Origin: Pseudomonadota bacterium
GTDB lineage: Bacteria; Pseudomonadota; Alphaproteobacteria; Rhizobiales; Rhizobiaceae
DNA length: 12,234 nucleotides
Assembly (NCBI GenBank): GCA_023399465.1
Contig: JAEWPB010000157.1
Span: forward strand, 1 to 12,234
Reading direction: 5' to 3'
Shown here: positions 1 through 7,054 of the stretch, one piece after another
Layout of the letters: each line of letters begins with the position of its first letter
Numbering within the stretch: position 1 is the first letter of the stretch
Notes under the pieces: generated by a model
Databases searched by the model: none
Told to the model about the DNA's origin: nothing
The model's input: the letters and a program-made list of their open reading frames with translations, nothing else
Translations under genes and position numbers: made by a program

Positions 1-2211
1 CGAGTGACCAACCTTGCGGCCGGCCAGAAACTCTGTCACGAGTTGGTCGGTCGCTTGCAGCGCCGCCGCCCTCGTTGGTGAAGCGGGTTCTAGAACCACC
101 GCCCCATGAAGTCAACACGCAATCGTCAAAAATCTGCAGTATTCGACAACGCACTGAAATCACTACGCTTTCTTTATCAACAGCCAACCGGTTCCTCCGC
201 CGCAGACCGGACCACGGACGCCACCGCACCAGCAACGTGCGGCGCGGGTTTAGTCGAATGATTCAAGGTTGTGACGGGCGACGTTCGATGCAAAGGAGCG
301 AATCCCGGCAAAGTTTCGGGAGCGGTGGAATAGGCAGCGGCCAGCGCCATGATGGGTGGATCCGTCCGCCCCAGCTAAAGGAGCGCCCACACTGATTGAA
401 ACGGGCAAGAAGGGGTTCGTCCGAAGGGCCAGCGCCGGGCCTCGACCAGGACAGCCGAAAGGGAGTGCCAAATCCAACCCGGAAGCAGTTGCAGCGACAA
501 TCGGCACGACGGGAAAATTTCCCTGGCGGAGCTGGTGCCTGGCAGCCCCGTCAGGTATCGGCATTAGAACCCGTTCCTCACCGGCCGAGCATAATGTCCG
601 CCGCGGCGCCGCTAAGAATACTGATGGTTGATAAGACCGCCGGCCCGCGGTGCCACGGCGCGGCCAGGGTCGCCCCGAGGAGCGCCCAGCAAAAATGGGC
701 AACGAGCCCAAAGGGAAGCCCTCCAGTTGATGGTGTCATCGGGGACGCCTGCGCCCGCCATGGCCGCAATGTCTATGGTCTCGACGGCGGCACCAAACTG
801 CGGCGTTCCGCCTCCGCTTCTTTGACGGCCGAAGGCCCAGGACGATAGCGCCAATTCTCGCGAAACAGGTGCCGGCGCCGGTGGGGCTTTTATGTTGAAG
901 CCCACAATCTCCCTGTTCGTGCCAACGCAGCTTTGAGCCAAGTCTGCCCAATCTGATCGTCCGCCCCTCGCCTTCACTCTTATGCAATGCTCAGATCGCA
1001 CACCGAAAGGTAATGACGGCCCGCCAAGAGAGCATTCCAGTACTTCCTGCCTTGTGCGTGTATTCCAATGACCTGACCAGCTCCAAAGACAGGACGGACT
1101 AATGCTCTTGCAGTAATGCGCTAGAGGCGGATCTGATAATCCGGGCAACTGCTCGTGTTATTTACGTAGCCGCGCGCTTCGACCTACCTGGCCATTGCCG
1201 CCTATCGGTCCAAGGCCATGGCTTTCACCTGGCGACTTGCCGCGGCCCGTCTTGCCTCCGTCGAGGAATGAGCATTGAAACGTTTGTTGCGTTTGAGCTG
1301 TCAACGGGATGCAACGATCCTGCCGGACGAGCGTCGCAACAATAGCTCGTCAGCACGGTTTCGACCGTTTCCGCTCAAGCCTGTATCGGGCCCTTCATCG
1401 CCCTTGGTGCACGTAGCGGCCGGGCTTCCATCTGGTCGGGATCCATCTTAGCCAGGAGTGCGTAGGCAGGGCCTGGGATCCCAGTATCTGTATCGCCTAA
1501 GGGGGGAAAGCAGCCATTACGATCCAGCTGCTTCCGATGTGATCTGATGTGGCATTTCAAGTGCCGCTGCAGGCTTGGGTGCTGGGAGTTGCAGCTGCCT
1601 GCGCCCGCAGTTAGCACATGCTAATCGCATTGTCTGAAGGGCCTTGGAACCGCCGAAACACTGGTTGCCCTCAAGACGAAGCCAGCCAACGCGCACCTTG
1701 CAGAACCGGTCACTCGTATCGAGCATCAAATCCGGGTCATCTTCTATACATCAAAAGAGCCCGCAATCTTGCACGTCCAATTGATAGTAGCGGCATAATG
1801 TGACCGTGAGCAGACCCCCAGTCGACCCCCGGCAAGGACGCGGCTAATAGACACCGAGGACCGCGTACACGGGGTTAGGCAATCCGGTTCAACCAAGAGG
1901 ACCCGCGAAACCCACCAATCCCCCATCCGGCTAGTTGCTCTGCATTTCACCGAAAGGGGCAGATCGCGCCAACTGATTATAGCCCCCAGGGCAAGTGACG
2001 CGCAAAATTCCCGGTATGCATAACGCTCCATCCATAGGGTACCATGGGGTAAGCGGTACGAACTGAACGAACCGATGAGTGCCGCTGTTGCCGGGCAGGG
2101 AACCGATTATGGGAGCAGGCCTTTGGCGTCACCGTGACAACCAGTACCTCATGCTCAGCAACCCGGGTTGAGAGCCGGCAGGCAGCGCGGGAACTGGCAT
2201 GCCAAAACCTG
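1..2211. other. Decayed, gene-free stretch
   Basis: I see no gene I can support in these 2.2 kb. Open frames are short, lie on both strands, lack convincing ribosome binding sites, and give proteins rich in Arg, Ser, Pro and Cys, as out-of-frame GC-rich DNA does. A few short segments look like former coding sequence: a GTGTCFARIGAIV-like run on the minus strand near 840-895, a hydrophobic minus-strand run near 580-720, and a plus-strand run at 1,625-1,798 (listed separately). The rest of the left block contains recognisable frameshifted transposases, so I infer this stretch is older decayed DNA too. The left edge is cut by the window. Confidence 0.6.
1625..1798 (+). pseudogene. Possible C-terminal gene remnant, unidentified
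   Basis: An open stretch of about 57 codons lies between a TAA at 1,622 and a TAA at 1,796. It has no usable start codon. The latter part reads like real protein rather than noise: it runs TLVALKTKPANAHL, then EPVTRIEHQIRVIF, and ends HVQLIVAA. I do not recognise the family. It could be the 3' end of a gene whose upstream part has been destroyed, in keeping with the surrounding decay, or a chance open frame. Confidence 0.25.
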
Positions 2212-2619
2212 GCTCGGGGCCGTTTCCGGGGCGGATAGCCAACCACGATCAATAAGCTGGCGGACAGCTTGCGCCACCTTTGGACTACATCTTGACACAG
2301 GGCCGAGCCGGATGCCTCCAAGGTGCCACGGCTCTTTTCGACGAATGGAGCGCCCAACGGGTTCTTGCTGACAAAGACTTGGTAGCAATGCCTTGTGTCA
2401 AACCATCGCTGGCGGCGCTGGGCGCCGATCAGCCGCGGTAACCGCTCGCGCAAGGGCCTCAACACAACAGGCCGTCGTCTCTACTGGTCGCAACCGCGTC
2501 GCGGACTACTTCACGAGGTCACACCTTTCCGCCGGCCCGACACGCTTATGAGCGGCGAGCCCATTTTTCCTCTCTTTCATCCATCTCACTGCGATATCAT
2601 ATGCATTTGGTGTGTGTAG
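2212..2619 (+). pseudogene. IS5-type transposase remnant (left copy)
   Basis: This is the decayed 3' half of a DDE transposase of the IS5 superfamily, readable only across several frames. In order: ARGRFRGG at 2,212-2,235 (family: LGRSRGG) followed by a TAG at 2,236 and a TGA at 2,293; GATALFDEWSAQRVLADK at 2,322-2,375, containing the second catalytic Asp context ADKGYD; SNALCQTIA from 2,384; NRSRKGLNTTGRRLYW from 2,440; RNRVADYF at 2,489, where the family has RNRVExxF and the catalytic Glu is replaced; and FFLSFIHLTAI at 2,564-2,596, matching the family's C-terminal FLAFIHLA block. The N-terminal half is not recognisable. At least five frame changes and in-frame stops make it dead. Family assignment rests on motif order recalled from IS5 transposases, not on a search. 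Confidence 0.72.
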
Positions 2620-2961
2620 TCAGCCTGGGATGGGCCGGGCCCGAAGGCTCTGCGCCTGCCTCGATGGCTATAGCGGAGGGGACGAGCGTCACGACAATTG
2701 TCGCTGGCGGCTTCCGTCGTATCATGACGGCAACTCTTCAACATGTCCGATAATACGCTTTTTTCATTAATACTAACTAGCTAGTGGCTAACGCGGCTCT
2801 GCATACGCCACGAACACATCGCGCGTAGTCGAGCGATCAGGACGAGAAATCTTTGAGTTAGAGGAACAATCATCCCCGCGGACACGTATCCTTTGGTTGG
2901 GAATTCCGACGATATCCCGCATCACGACTGCCCTGCACTATCACCGCGGCCGACATCAGGG
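2620..2961. other. Intergenic, no gene seen
   Basis: This stretch lies between the left transposase remnant and the next pseudogene and has no plausible coding frame. The middle is AT-rich (about 2,755-2,790) and contains a perfect 10-bp palindrome, listed separately. It may be the old regulatory region of the decayed gene that follows. Confidence 0.5.
2776..2785. promoter_or_regulatory. ACTAGCTAGT palindrome, possible relic operator
   Basis: ACTAGCTAGT is a perfect 10-bp palindrome just downstream of an AT-rich, promoter-like TTTTTTCATTAATACTA stretch. Such dyads next to a -10-like element are often TetR-type operators, but no regulator gene lies nearby and the block is decayed. Any role is inferred. 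Confidence 0.25.
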
Positions 2962-2964
2962 TAG

Positions 2965-3596
2965 GGGGCGCGCCGGGCCGGCAGTAAACTGCTGAAGCTC
3001 AACCACAAAAAGCTCTTTGCCACGCTACTGCTACTCAACGATCTTTGCGGAATTCGGGCACGGCTGCGTTGCCGCACTCTTCAGTTCTTTCGAAAAGTAC
3101 CGATCTACACTCTAAATCAATACCGCGTCGGCCGAGCTCACGGCTCCACGATTTTCTCGGAGTTCGGCCGCTTGTCTCCTGAAGTGAGGCCCGATGGGTC
3201 TGCCGCAAATTCACGGGGCAACTTCACACGCATTATCGAGTGGAGTTGGCGAATTGAAAATGAATACGCCATCCTGTGCGGCAACTGGCGCGACGAAGAA
3301 GCACGAGAGGAGGTCTCAAGTCGTAGATAGGCCGTAAAGTTCAAGACGTCTCGATAGCCAGGTGGCTCCCGCAAATTTCGATAGCGTTGGCAGGCGGGCT
3401 TTATATAGCTTCGCTTATGACTGCCAAGGGCAAGCCCGCTTGCACCATTCTTGGTGGTTCCGATGAGCAGCACAATTCCGGCTGTATCGCAGTGCGCAAT
3501 GGTAAGGTTTGTGACCACGCCGAAAGCGAGACCGCGACTGCCGTAAAAGGCCAGATCCCAAGATCGCCCGAGGCACGATTCAAGACTTCCTTTTAG
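2965..3596 (+). pseudogene. Frameshifted pseudogene of unknown function
   Basis: Two long open segments in different frames read as one protein. The first (2,965-3,327) has no start codon and includes RVGRAHGSTIFSEFGRLS and then IIEWSWRIENEYAILCGNWR, which is well-formed protein-like sequence rich in Trp. It stops at TAG 3,328. The second, in the next frame from about 3,327 to the TAG at 3,594, continues IGRKVQDVSIARWLPQ, ISIALAGGLYIASLMTAKG, KPACTIL. One indel between about 3,305 and 3,330 would join them into roughly 205-210 residues. I do not recognise a named family; it resembles alphaproteobacterial hypothetical proteins with an LPEI...SFMTAEGQPxW-like ending, but that is from memory. 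The 242-codon minus-strand frame over the same DNA is a shadow. Confidence 0.5.
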
Positions 3597-3616
3597 GAGG
3601 ATGCTTTGGCTCGCGG

Positions 3617-4352
3617 AAGGAAATCCCGCGCGCTCATAACAATCGGCCTTCTTGGATGGCATATTCCACGTCTTGCGGGCCAGTTGCTCTAGGCGGGATC
3701 TGCATGAGCGATAAGGGAAATCTCGGTTTACGTTCGCTTTCCGGGGGGCCGAGCAGGGCGTATGGAATGCCCTAGTCAAAACGCTTGTCGGGTTGGGGCT
3801 GGCGGATGACTGGCAGCACCACAGCTGGCGGCCACGCGCAGGCTGCGGGCGCGAGAGGGAACGCACAGGGAGGCTCTTGGTCGATCACGCGGCGGCTTTC
3901 CGACAAAAATCCACGTCCGCGGAGACGGTAGCGAACCCCTCCTGGCCTTGCCGTAACCGGCCGCGGGACCTCCCACCATGCCGCCGTGCCCGCCTTGCTG
4001 GCGATGCCGGTCCGTAAACCAACGCTGGTCTTGATCGGCAAAGGCTATGATGGCGACGCCATGCGTGAAGAGCCTCGCGCCTACGCGCCCAGCCTGCCAA
4101 TGGCGGGCCCCCGGAATCTCGGGCCTAACCCAACCGTTTCCAAGGAATACCGTCTACCGGAGCGAGCTCTTACAGCCTCGTGGGGACAATCTCTTCCCAC
4201 GCTTGCAGCGGGGCGAGGGGCGAGGGGCGAGGGGGCTCGGGTCCGACCGCAGAAAGTAGCAACGCGACCTGCCAACTGAAGCAATTGCCTCCTTCGACCC
4301 GGATTCGCAAGCTCCGGACCACGCACCATCCATGCGGCTGTGTCTGATGCAA
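3617..4352 (+). pseudogene. IS5-type transposase pseudogene (right copy)
   Basis: This is a near full-length but dead IS5-superfamily transposase, readable across several frame changes. In order: KEIPRAHNNR (3,617); DGIFHVLR and RRDLHER in one frame from about 3,655, then TAA at 3,712; AEQGVWNALVKTLVGLGL and ADDWQH (3,751-3,819); a shifted MTGSTT...HAQAAGARG from 3,806 (family: MIDSTTVRAHxxAAGAKG); KIHVRGDG at 3,906; then VTGR...PALLAMPVRKPTLVLIG and KGYDGDAMREE from 3,953, where the family has LLALPVPKPKLLLADKGYDGDxxREE; KVATRPAN at 4,253 (family: RRVATRYDK), TGA at 4,277; and MRLCLM near 4,332. The first catalytic Asp (MIDST) is lost, and the second (xxDKGYD) is missing by deletion of one codon. 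The length of about 735 bp fits the family. It ends about 105 bp before the hydrolase start. Confidence 0.85.
4211..4231. repeat. Three tandem GGGCGAG units
   Basis: A 7-bp unit, GGGCGAG, is repeated three times head to tail. It lies inside the right transposase pseudogene, exactly between the last recognisable block before it (YRLPERA) and the next block (KVATR), where homology is lost. It looks like replication-slippage damage after the gene died. Confidence 0.75.
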
Positions 4353-4384
4353 CCAAAGCCGCACGGAGGGGCAGAAGGGCAGGT

Positions 4385-4402
4385 CCTCGATCACGATCGA
4401 GG
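4385..4402. promoter_or_regulatory. 18-bp dyad upstream of the hydrolase
   Basis: CCTCGATC, a 2-nt centre (AC), then GATCGAGG forms a perfect 8-bp inverted repeat. It ends 54 bp before the hydrolase start codon, a normal place for an operator. No matching dyad was seen upstream of the neighbouring AraC-type gene, so which regulator binds is unknown. It also marks the boundary between decayed and intact DNA. Confidence 0.45.
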
Positions 4403-4456
4403 TCTCCCGAACACCAAAAAGCAGTCAATCAACGGCTCTCAACAAAGGAGATCCCG

Positions 4457-5503
4457 ATGAACAGAACTGCTCTTCATCTCACTCTTTTCGCCGCCCTCGC
4501 AGCAACGCCTGCCCATTCCGACAATATCGGCTTCCGGCAGGTCACAGTCGCGGACACCGCATCCGACCGCCGTCCCTTGCAAGCCAGCATCTGGTACCCG
4601 TCGGACGAAAGCGGTTCGCCGGAAATCACCGCTGAAAATGCAGCGTTTGAGGGCCAGACCGTATATCGAAATGTTCTGCCCCGCGGTGGCGAACACGCTC
4701 TCGTTCTGCTCTCGCATGGCCATGGCGGCAATTGGCGGAACCAGAGCTGGCTCGCAACTGAACTGGTGAAACACGGGTACATTGTCGCGGCGATCGATCA
4801 TCCCGGCACTTCGACCTCCAACCACGACCCGGCCGAGGCACGGCGCCTCTGGGAGCGGCCCCGCGATCTCAGCCGCGTCATTGATGCATTGACGGCCGAC
4901 GCCAACATCGCAGGCAGTATCCAGCCGACCCGGATCGCCGCCATCGGCCACTCGCTCGGCGGGTGGACCGCCACCGCCATCGCCGGCGCCCGCTTCGACC
5001 ACCAGCTCTTCCGCGACGACTGCCATGCGCACCCGACAATGCGGGCCTGCATGGTCGCAACCGATGAATTCGGCCTTGGGAGCGCGGGCCCGACAAAGCT
5101 CTCGGAGGATATGCGAGATCCCCGGATCGGCGCGATCGTAGCCCTCGATCCCGGTCTTACCCGGGCCTTCACGCCGGACAGCCTCGCCGGCATCCATATC
5201 CCCGCTCTGGTGATCGGCGCCGTCGCGGATGTAGAAGACCTGCGGGTCAACTTGGAGGCAGGGTATCTGGCGGAACACTTGCCGGCGACAACCACAAGCT
5301 ATCGCGAAATCCCCGATGCGGCGCACTTCACCTTCCTGCAGGTGTGCAAGCCGGGCGCTGCAGAGCGGATCGACGCCATGGCGCCGGGCGAGGGGGTCGT
5401 CTGCCGGGACGGGGAGGGGAGGAGCCGGGAGGAAATTCACCGTCAAGTCGTCGACATGATCATCGAGTTTCTATCGAAGGCCCAACCTGCGCCGCGCTCG
5501 TGA
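4457..5503 (+). CDS. Secreted alpha/beta hydrolase, dienelactone hydrolase-like
   Basis: The protein is 348 residues. The start is fixed by AAGGAG at 4,445-4,450, six bases before ATG; the frame is open further upstream only through transposase debris. Residues 1-21 (MNRTALHLTLFAALAATPAHS) form a short signal peptide, implying export to the periplasm. The fold signature is that of serine hydrolases: a strand ending in LLSHGHGG (85-91, oxyanion region), the nucleophile elbow GHSLGG with Ser166, candidate acids Asp231 (ALDPG) or Asp258, and the catalytic His290 in DAAHFTF. Asp183-Asp188 and Cys residues at 189, 198, 297 and 316 suggest disulphides in an exported enzyme. The layout resembles predicted dienelactone hydrolase / PAF-acetylhydrolase-like esterases; the substrate cannot be told. 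It converges with, and overlaps by 44 bp, the AraC-type regulator, which may control it. Confidence 0.88.
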   Translation: MNRTALHLTLFAALAATPAHSDNIGFRQVTVADTASDRRPLQASIWYPSDESGSPEITAENAAFEGQTVYRNVLPRGGEHALVLLSHGHGGNWRNQSWLATELVKHGYIVAAIDHPGTSTSNHDPAEARRLWERPRDLSRVIDALTADANIAGSIQPTRIAAIGHSLGGWTATAIAGARFDHQLFRDDCHAHPTMRACMVATDEFGLGSAGPTKLSEDMRDPRIGAIVALDPGLTRAFTPDSLAGIHIPALVIGAVADVEDLRVNLEAGYLAEHLPATTTSYREIPDAAHFTFLQVCKPGAAERIDAMAPGEGVVCRDGEGRSREEIHRQVVDMIIEFLSKAQPAPRS

Positions 5504-6545
5504 CACCGGGAATCGTCATGTTCACCCGGCGGTATTCACTCGGCTTCATGCCGGTCACCCGCAGAAATTCGCGGTTGAAGTTCGATTTGGTCTGGAAGCC
5601 GCTTTCGAACATGACTGATGTGACCGGCATTGTACTATCCTTCAGCAACTGTTGCGCTTCCGCGATGCGGTATTCGTTCACGACCTGCGAGACATTGCGG
5701 CCAAAGCGCCGGTTTATCGCAGCCGAGATCTGGCGCGCCGGAATGCCGGCCCGGCGCGCCAGTCTGTCGAGCGTGAGATCCGGATCGCGGTGCAGGCGCC
5801 TTTCACGCATGAGGCGATCGACCGCCGCAATCACGGCCTCGTCGTCAGCCGCGCTTTCCTGCAGATCTATCGCGTGTTCCGCTTCCGGGGCGTCGTCCCC
5901 GGATTCTGCCGTGGCTTCCGAGCCACTTGCCTCGCCAACCGCCACGACGGCCCACGCGATAACCGGTGTTATCATTATGTTGCCGACTGCAACGAGCGTC
6001 GCGGCGTGGGCACCACGATAGAAGCCGAAATCGCCGGCGATAAGAACGTCGCTAGCCGCGGACGCGCAGAGCGCCGATCCTGCAAGGAAAGTTGCCCTGT
6101 TCGCCGTCGCCGCATCGGTAAGCCTCGCCCGGAGCAGGCCATCCGGCCCGCGGAGGCCAAGACGAACCAGAGCAAAGCCATAGGCGAAGAATTGCGAGAC
6201 CAGGATCAGGTCCAGCGGCAGGTTCCATCGGGGTGCCGACATCGTCAGCACCGCGATGACCAGGACCGGTATGGCATGCGGCCAGTAGCGAACCGATCCC
6301 TGACCCCTCACCGCTGCGAAACAGAACCAGGCGATCGGCGGCAGCAGGCTGGCGATCAGCGGCTGAAGTAACCTGACGGCCAGGCTGTCGATGCTCCAGC
6401 GCAAGCCGACGAGCACCACCAGAACCAGGCTGGCGGCGATGAAGATCATCGCGCCGCGTTCACCCGGTTCGCGCTGCCGGATCAATCGCACCAGCAGGAT
6501 GGCCAGCAACAAAGCCATGACGAAAGGCAAGGGCACGCCCGGCAT
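5460..6545 (-). CDS. Membrane-anchored AraC-family transcriptional regulator
   Basis: The protein is 361 residues. I chose the ATG at 6,545 because GGAGG sits six bases upstream; the frame opens further upstream, to 6,746, but without a ribosome binding site. Residues about 4-204 are strongly hydrophobic with roughly six or seven membrane segments (near 6-22, 32-48, 59-78, 91-103, 110-130, 152-171, 182-204). An acidic linker (207-238) follows. Residues about 240-342 form the AraC-type DNA-binding domain with two helix-turn-helices: LDRLARRAGIPARQISAAIN (259-278), and PVTSVMFESGFQTKSNFNRE (307-326) followed by the typical FxxxxGMKPSEYRR. The layout suggests that a membrane sensor domain reports to the DNA-binding domain at the inner membrane. 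The convergent hydrolase is a plausible target. The last codons overlap the hydrolase 3' end. Confidence 0.9.
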   Translation of the reverse strand: MPGVPLPFVMALLLAILLVRLIRQREPGERGAMIFIAASLVLVVLVGLRWSIDSLAVRLLQPLIASLLPPIAWFCFAAVRGQGSVRYWPHAIPVLVIAVLTMSAPRWNLPLDLILVSQFFAYGFALVRLGLRGPDGLLRARLTDAATANRATFLAGSALCASAASDVLIAGDFGFYRGAHAATLVAVGNIMITPVIAWAVVAVGEASGSEATAESGDDAPEAEHAIDLQESAADDEAVIAAVDRLMRERRLHRDPDLTLDRLARRAGIPARQISAAINRRFGRNVSQVVNEYRIAEAQQLLKDSTMPVTSVMFESGFQTKSNFNREFLRVTGMKPSEYRRVNMTIPGVTSAAQVGPSIETR

Positions 6546-6551
6546 TCGGAA

Positions 6552-6556
6552 CCTCC
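6552..6556 (-). promoter_or_regulatory. Start-deciding RBS of the AraC-type gene
   Basis: The minus strand reads GGAGG followed by TTCCGA and the ATG at 6,545. No such signal precedes the two upstream in-frame ATGs (6,593 and 6,746), which settles the shorter protein. Confidence 0.85.
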
Positions 6557-6614
6557 AATCGGTAGCAGGGGAGAAGACTGTTTCCCGCACCATCGGAGAA
6601 TTTTCAGAAAAGAC

Positions 6615-6647
6615 AACCCTCCTTCCGGCAGGGGGAGGGGGAGGGTT
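6615..6647 (-). promoter_or_regulatory. Hairpin in the AraC gene leader
   Basis: AACCCTCC (6,615-6,622) and GGAGGGTT (6,640-6,647) can form an 8-bp stem around a 17-nt loop. Read on the minus strand it is followed by GTCTTTTCTG, so it could act as a weak terminator or leader structure 70 bp before the AraC start. The loop-side strand is a G-rich run (GGGGGAGGGGGAGGG on plus). Confidence 0.35.
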
Positions 6648-6867
6648 ATTAATGAGCAGCAGACCGTAAAGAAGGGGTGGCTGCGTTCCAGCCGCGACCG
6701 GAGCTAACTGGGCCCCGGTGAAAAGCAGCGCCGGTTTCCGATGCAACGAACCGGTTCCTGAATGCCGCAGAGCCGGTGTCGCCGGCCGTCGACGTCGCGT
6801 GGGCGGTGCCAGCCACCCATCAAGGCCGAGAGGAGGGGCGCTCGGTCCAGTCTGCCGTTTTCATCAA

Positions 6868-6901
6868 GCCGTCGATTTCCTTGGCCGAGGAAATCGACGG
6901 C
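6868..6901. repeat. Perfect 14-bp inverted repeat
   Basis: GCCGTCGATTTCCT and AGGAAATCGACGGC flank a 6-nt spacer (TGGCCG). This is the strongest hairpin or dyad in the window outside genes. It has no T-run on either side, so it is not a classic intrinsic terminator. It lies about 155 bp beyond the repC stop, so a protein-binding site for maintenance functions, or an orphan palindromic element, is possible. Function is unknown. Confidence 0.7.
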
Positions 6902-6947
6902 GGCACGTGCGCCCTCGCGTTTCAACGGCAGGACAACCATGCCAAAC

Positions 6948-6972
6948 GCTAAGCCGCCCCCTCCGGCTTAGC
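6948..6972 (-). terminator. Hairpin downstream of repC, possible terminator
   Basis: A perfect 9-bp stem, GCTAAGCCG / CGGCTTAGC, surrounds a 7-nt loop 83 bp past the repC stop. On the minus strand it is followed by GTTTGG, a poor T-tract, so termination would be weak or Rho-assisted. Position supports the end of the repABC transcript. Confidence 0.45.
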
Positions 6973-7054
6973 AGGTGCTAAACCGCCGCTCACTCATTCC
7001 GACGTTGCCGGCCGGGGCGACACGCCTCAGCCCAAGATCACCAATCGCTATCCG

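Noticed and set aside
1977..2465. 162-codon minus-strand open frame
   Set aside because: It overlaps the left transposase remnant on the other strand and shows no protein-like features.
3138..3866. 242-codon minus-strand open frame in the decayed block
   Set aside because: It covers two plus-strand pseudogenes that read as real protein in other frames; its own product is Ser/Arg-rich with no motif.
4439..5446. 335-codon open frame on the minus strand over the hydrolase
   Set aside because: It is a shadow of the hydrolase gene, rich in Arg and Gly with no domain. The plus-strand gene has a signal peptide, catalytic motifs and a ribosome binding site.
6631..6645. G-rich run (GGGGGAGGGGGAGGG) as a G-quadruplex
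   Set aside because: Only three G-runs lie close together; it is better explained as one arm and loop of the leader hairpin.
6704..6940. Small minus-strand open frame (78 codons) between repC and the AraC gene
   Set aside because: The 14-bp inverted repeat lies inside it, the purine-rich run upstream is too far from the ATG, and the second half reads as noise.
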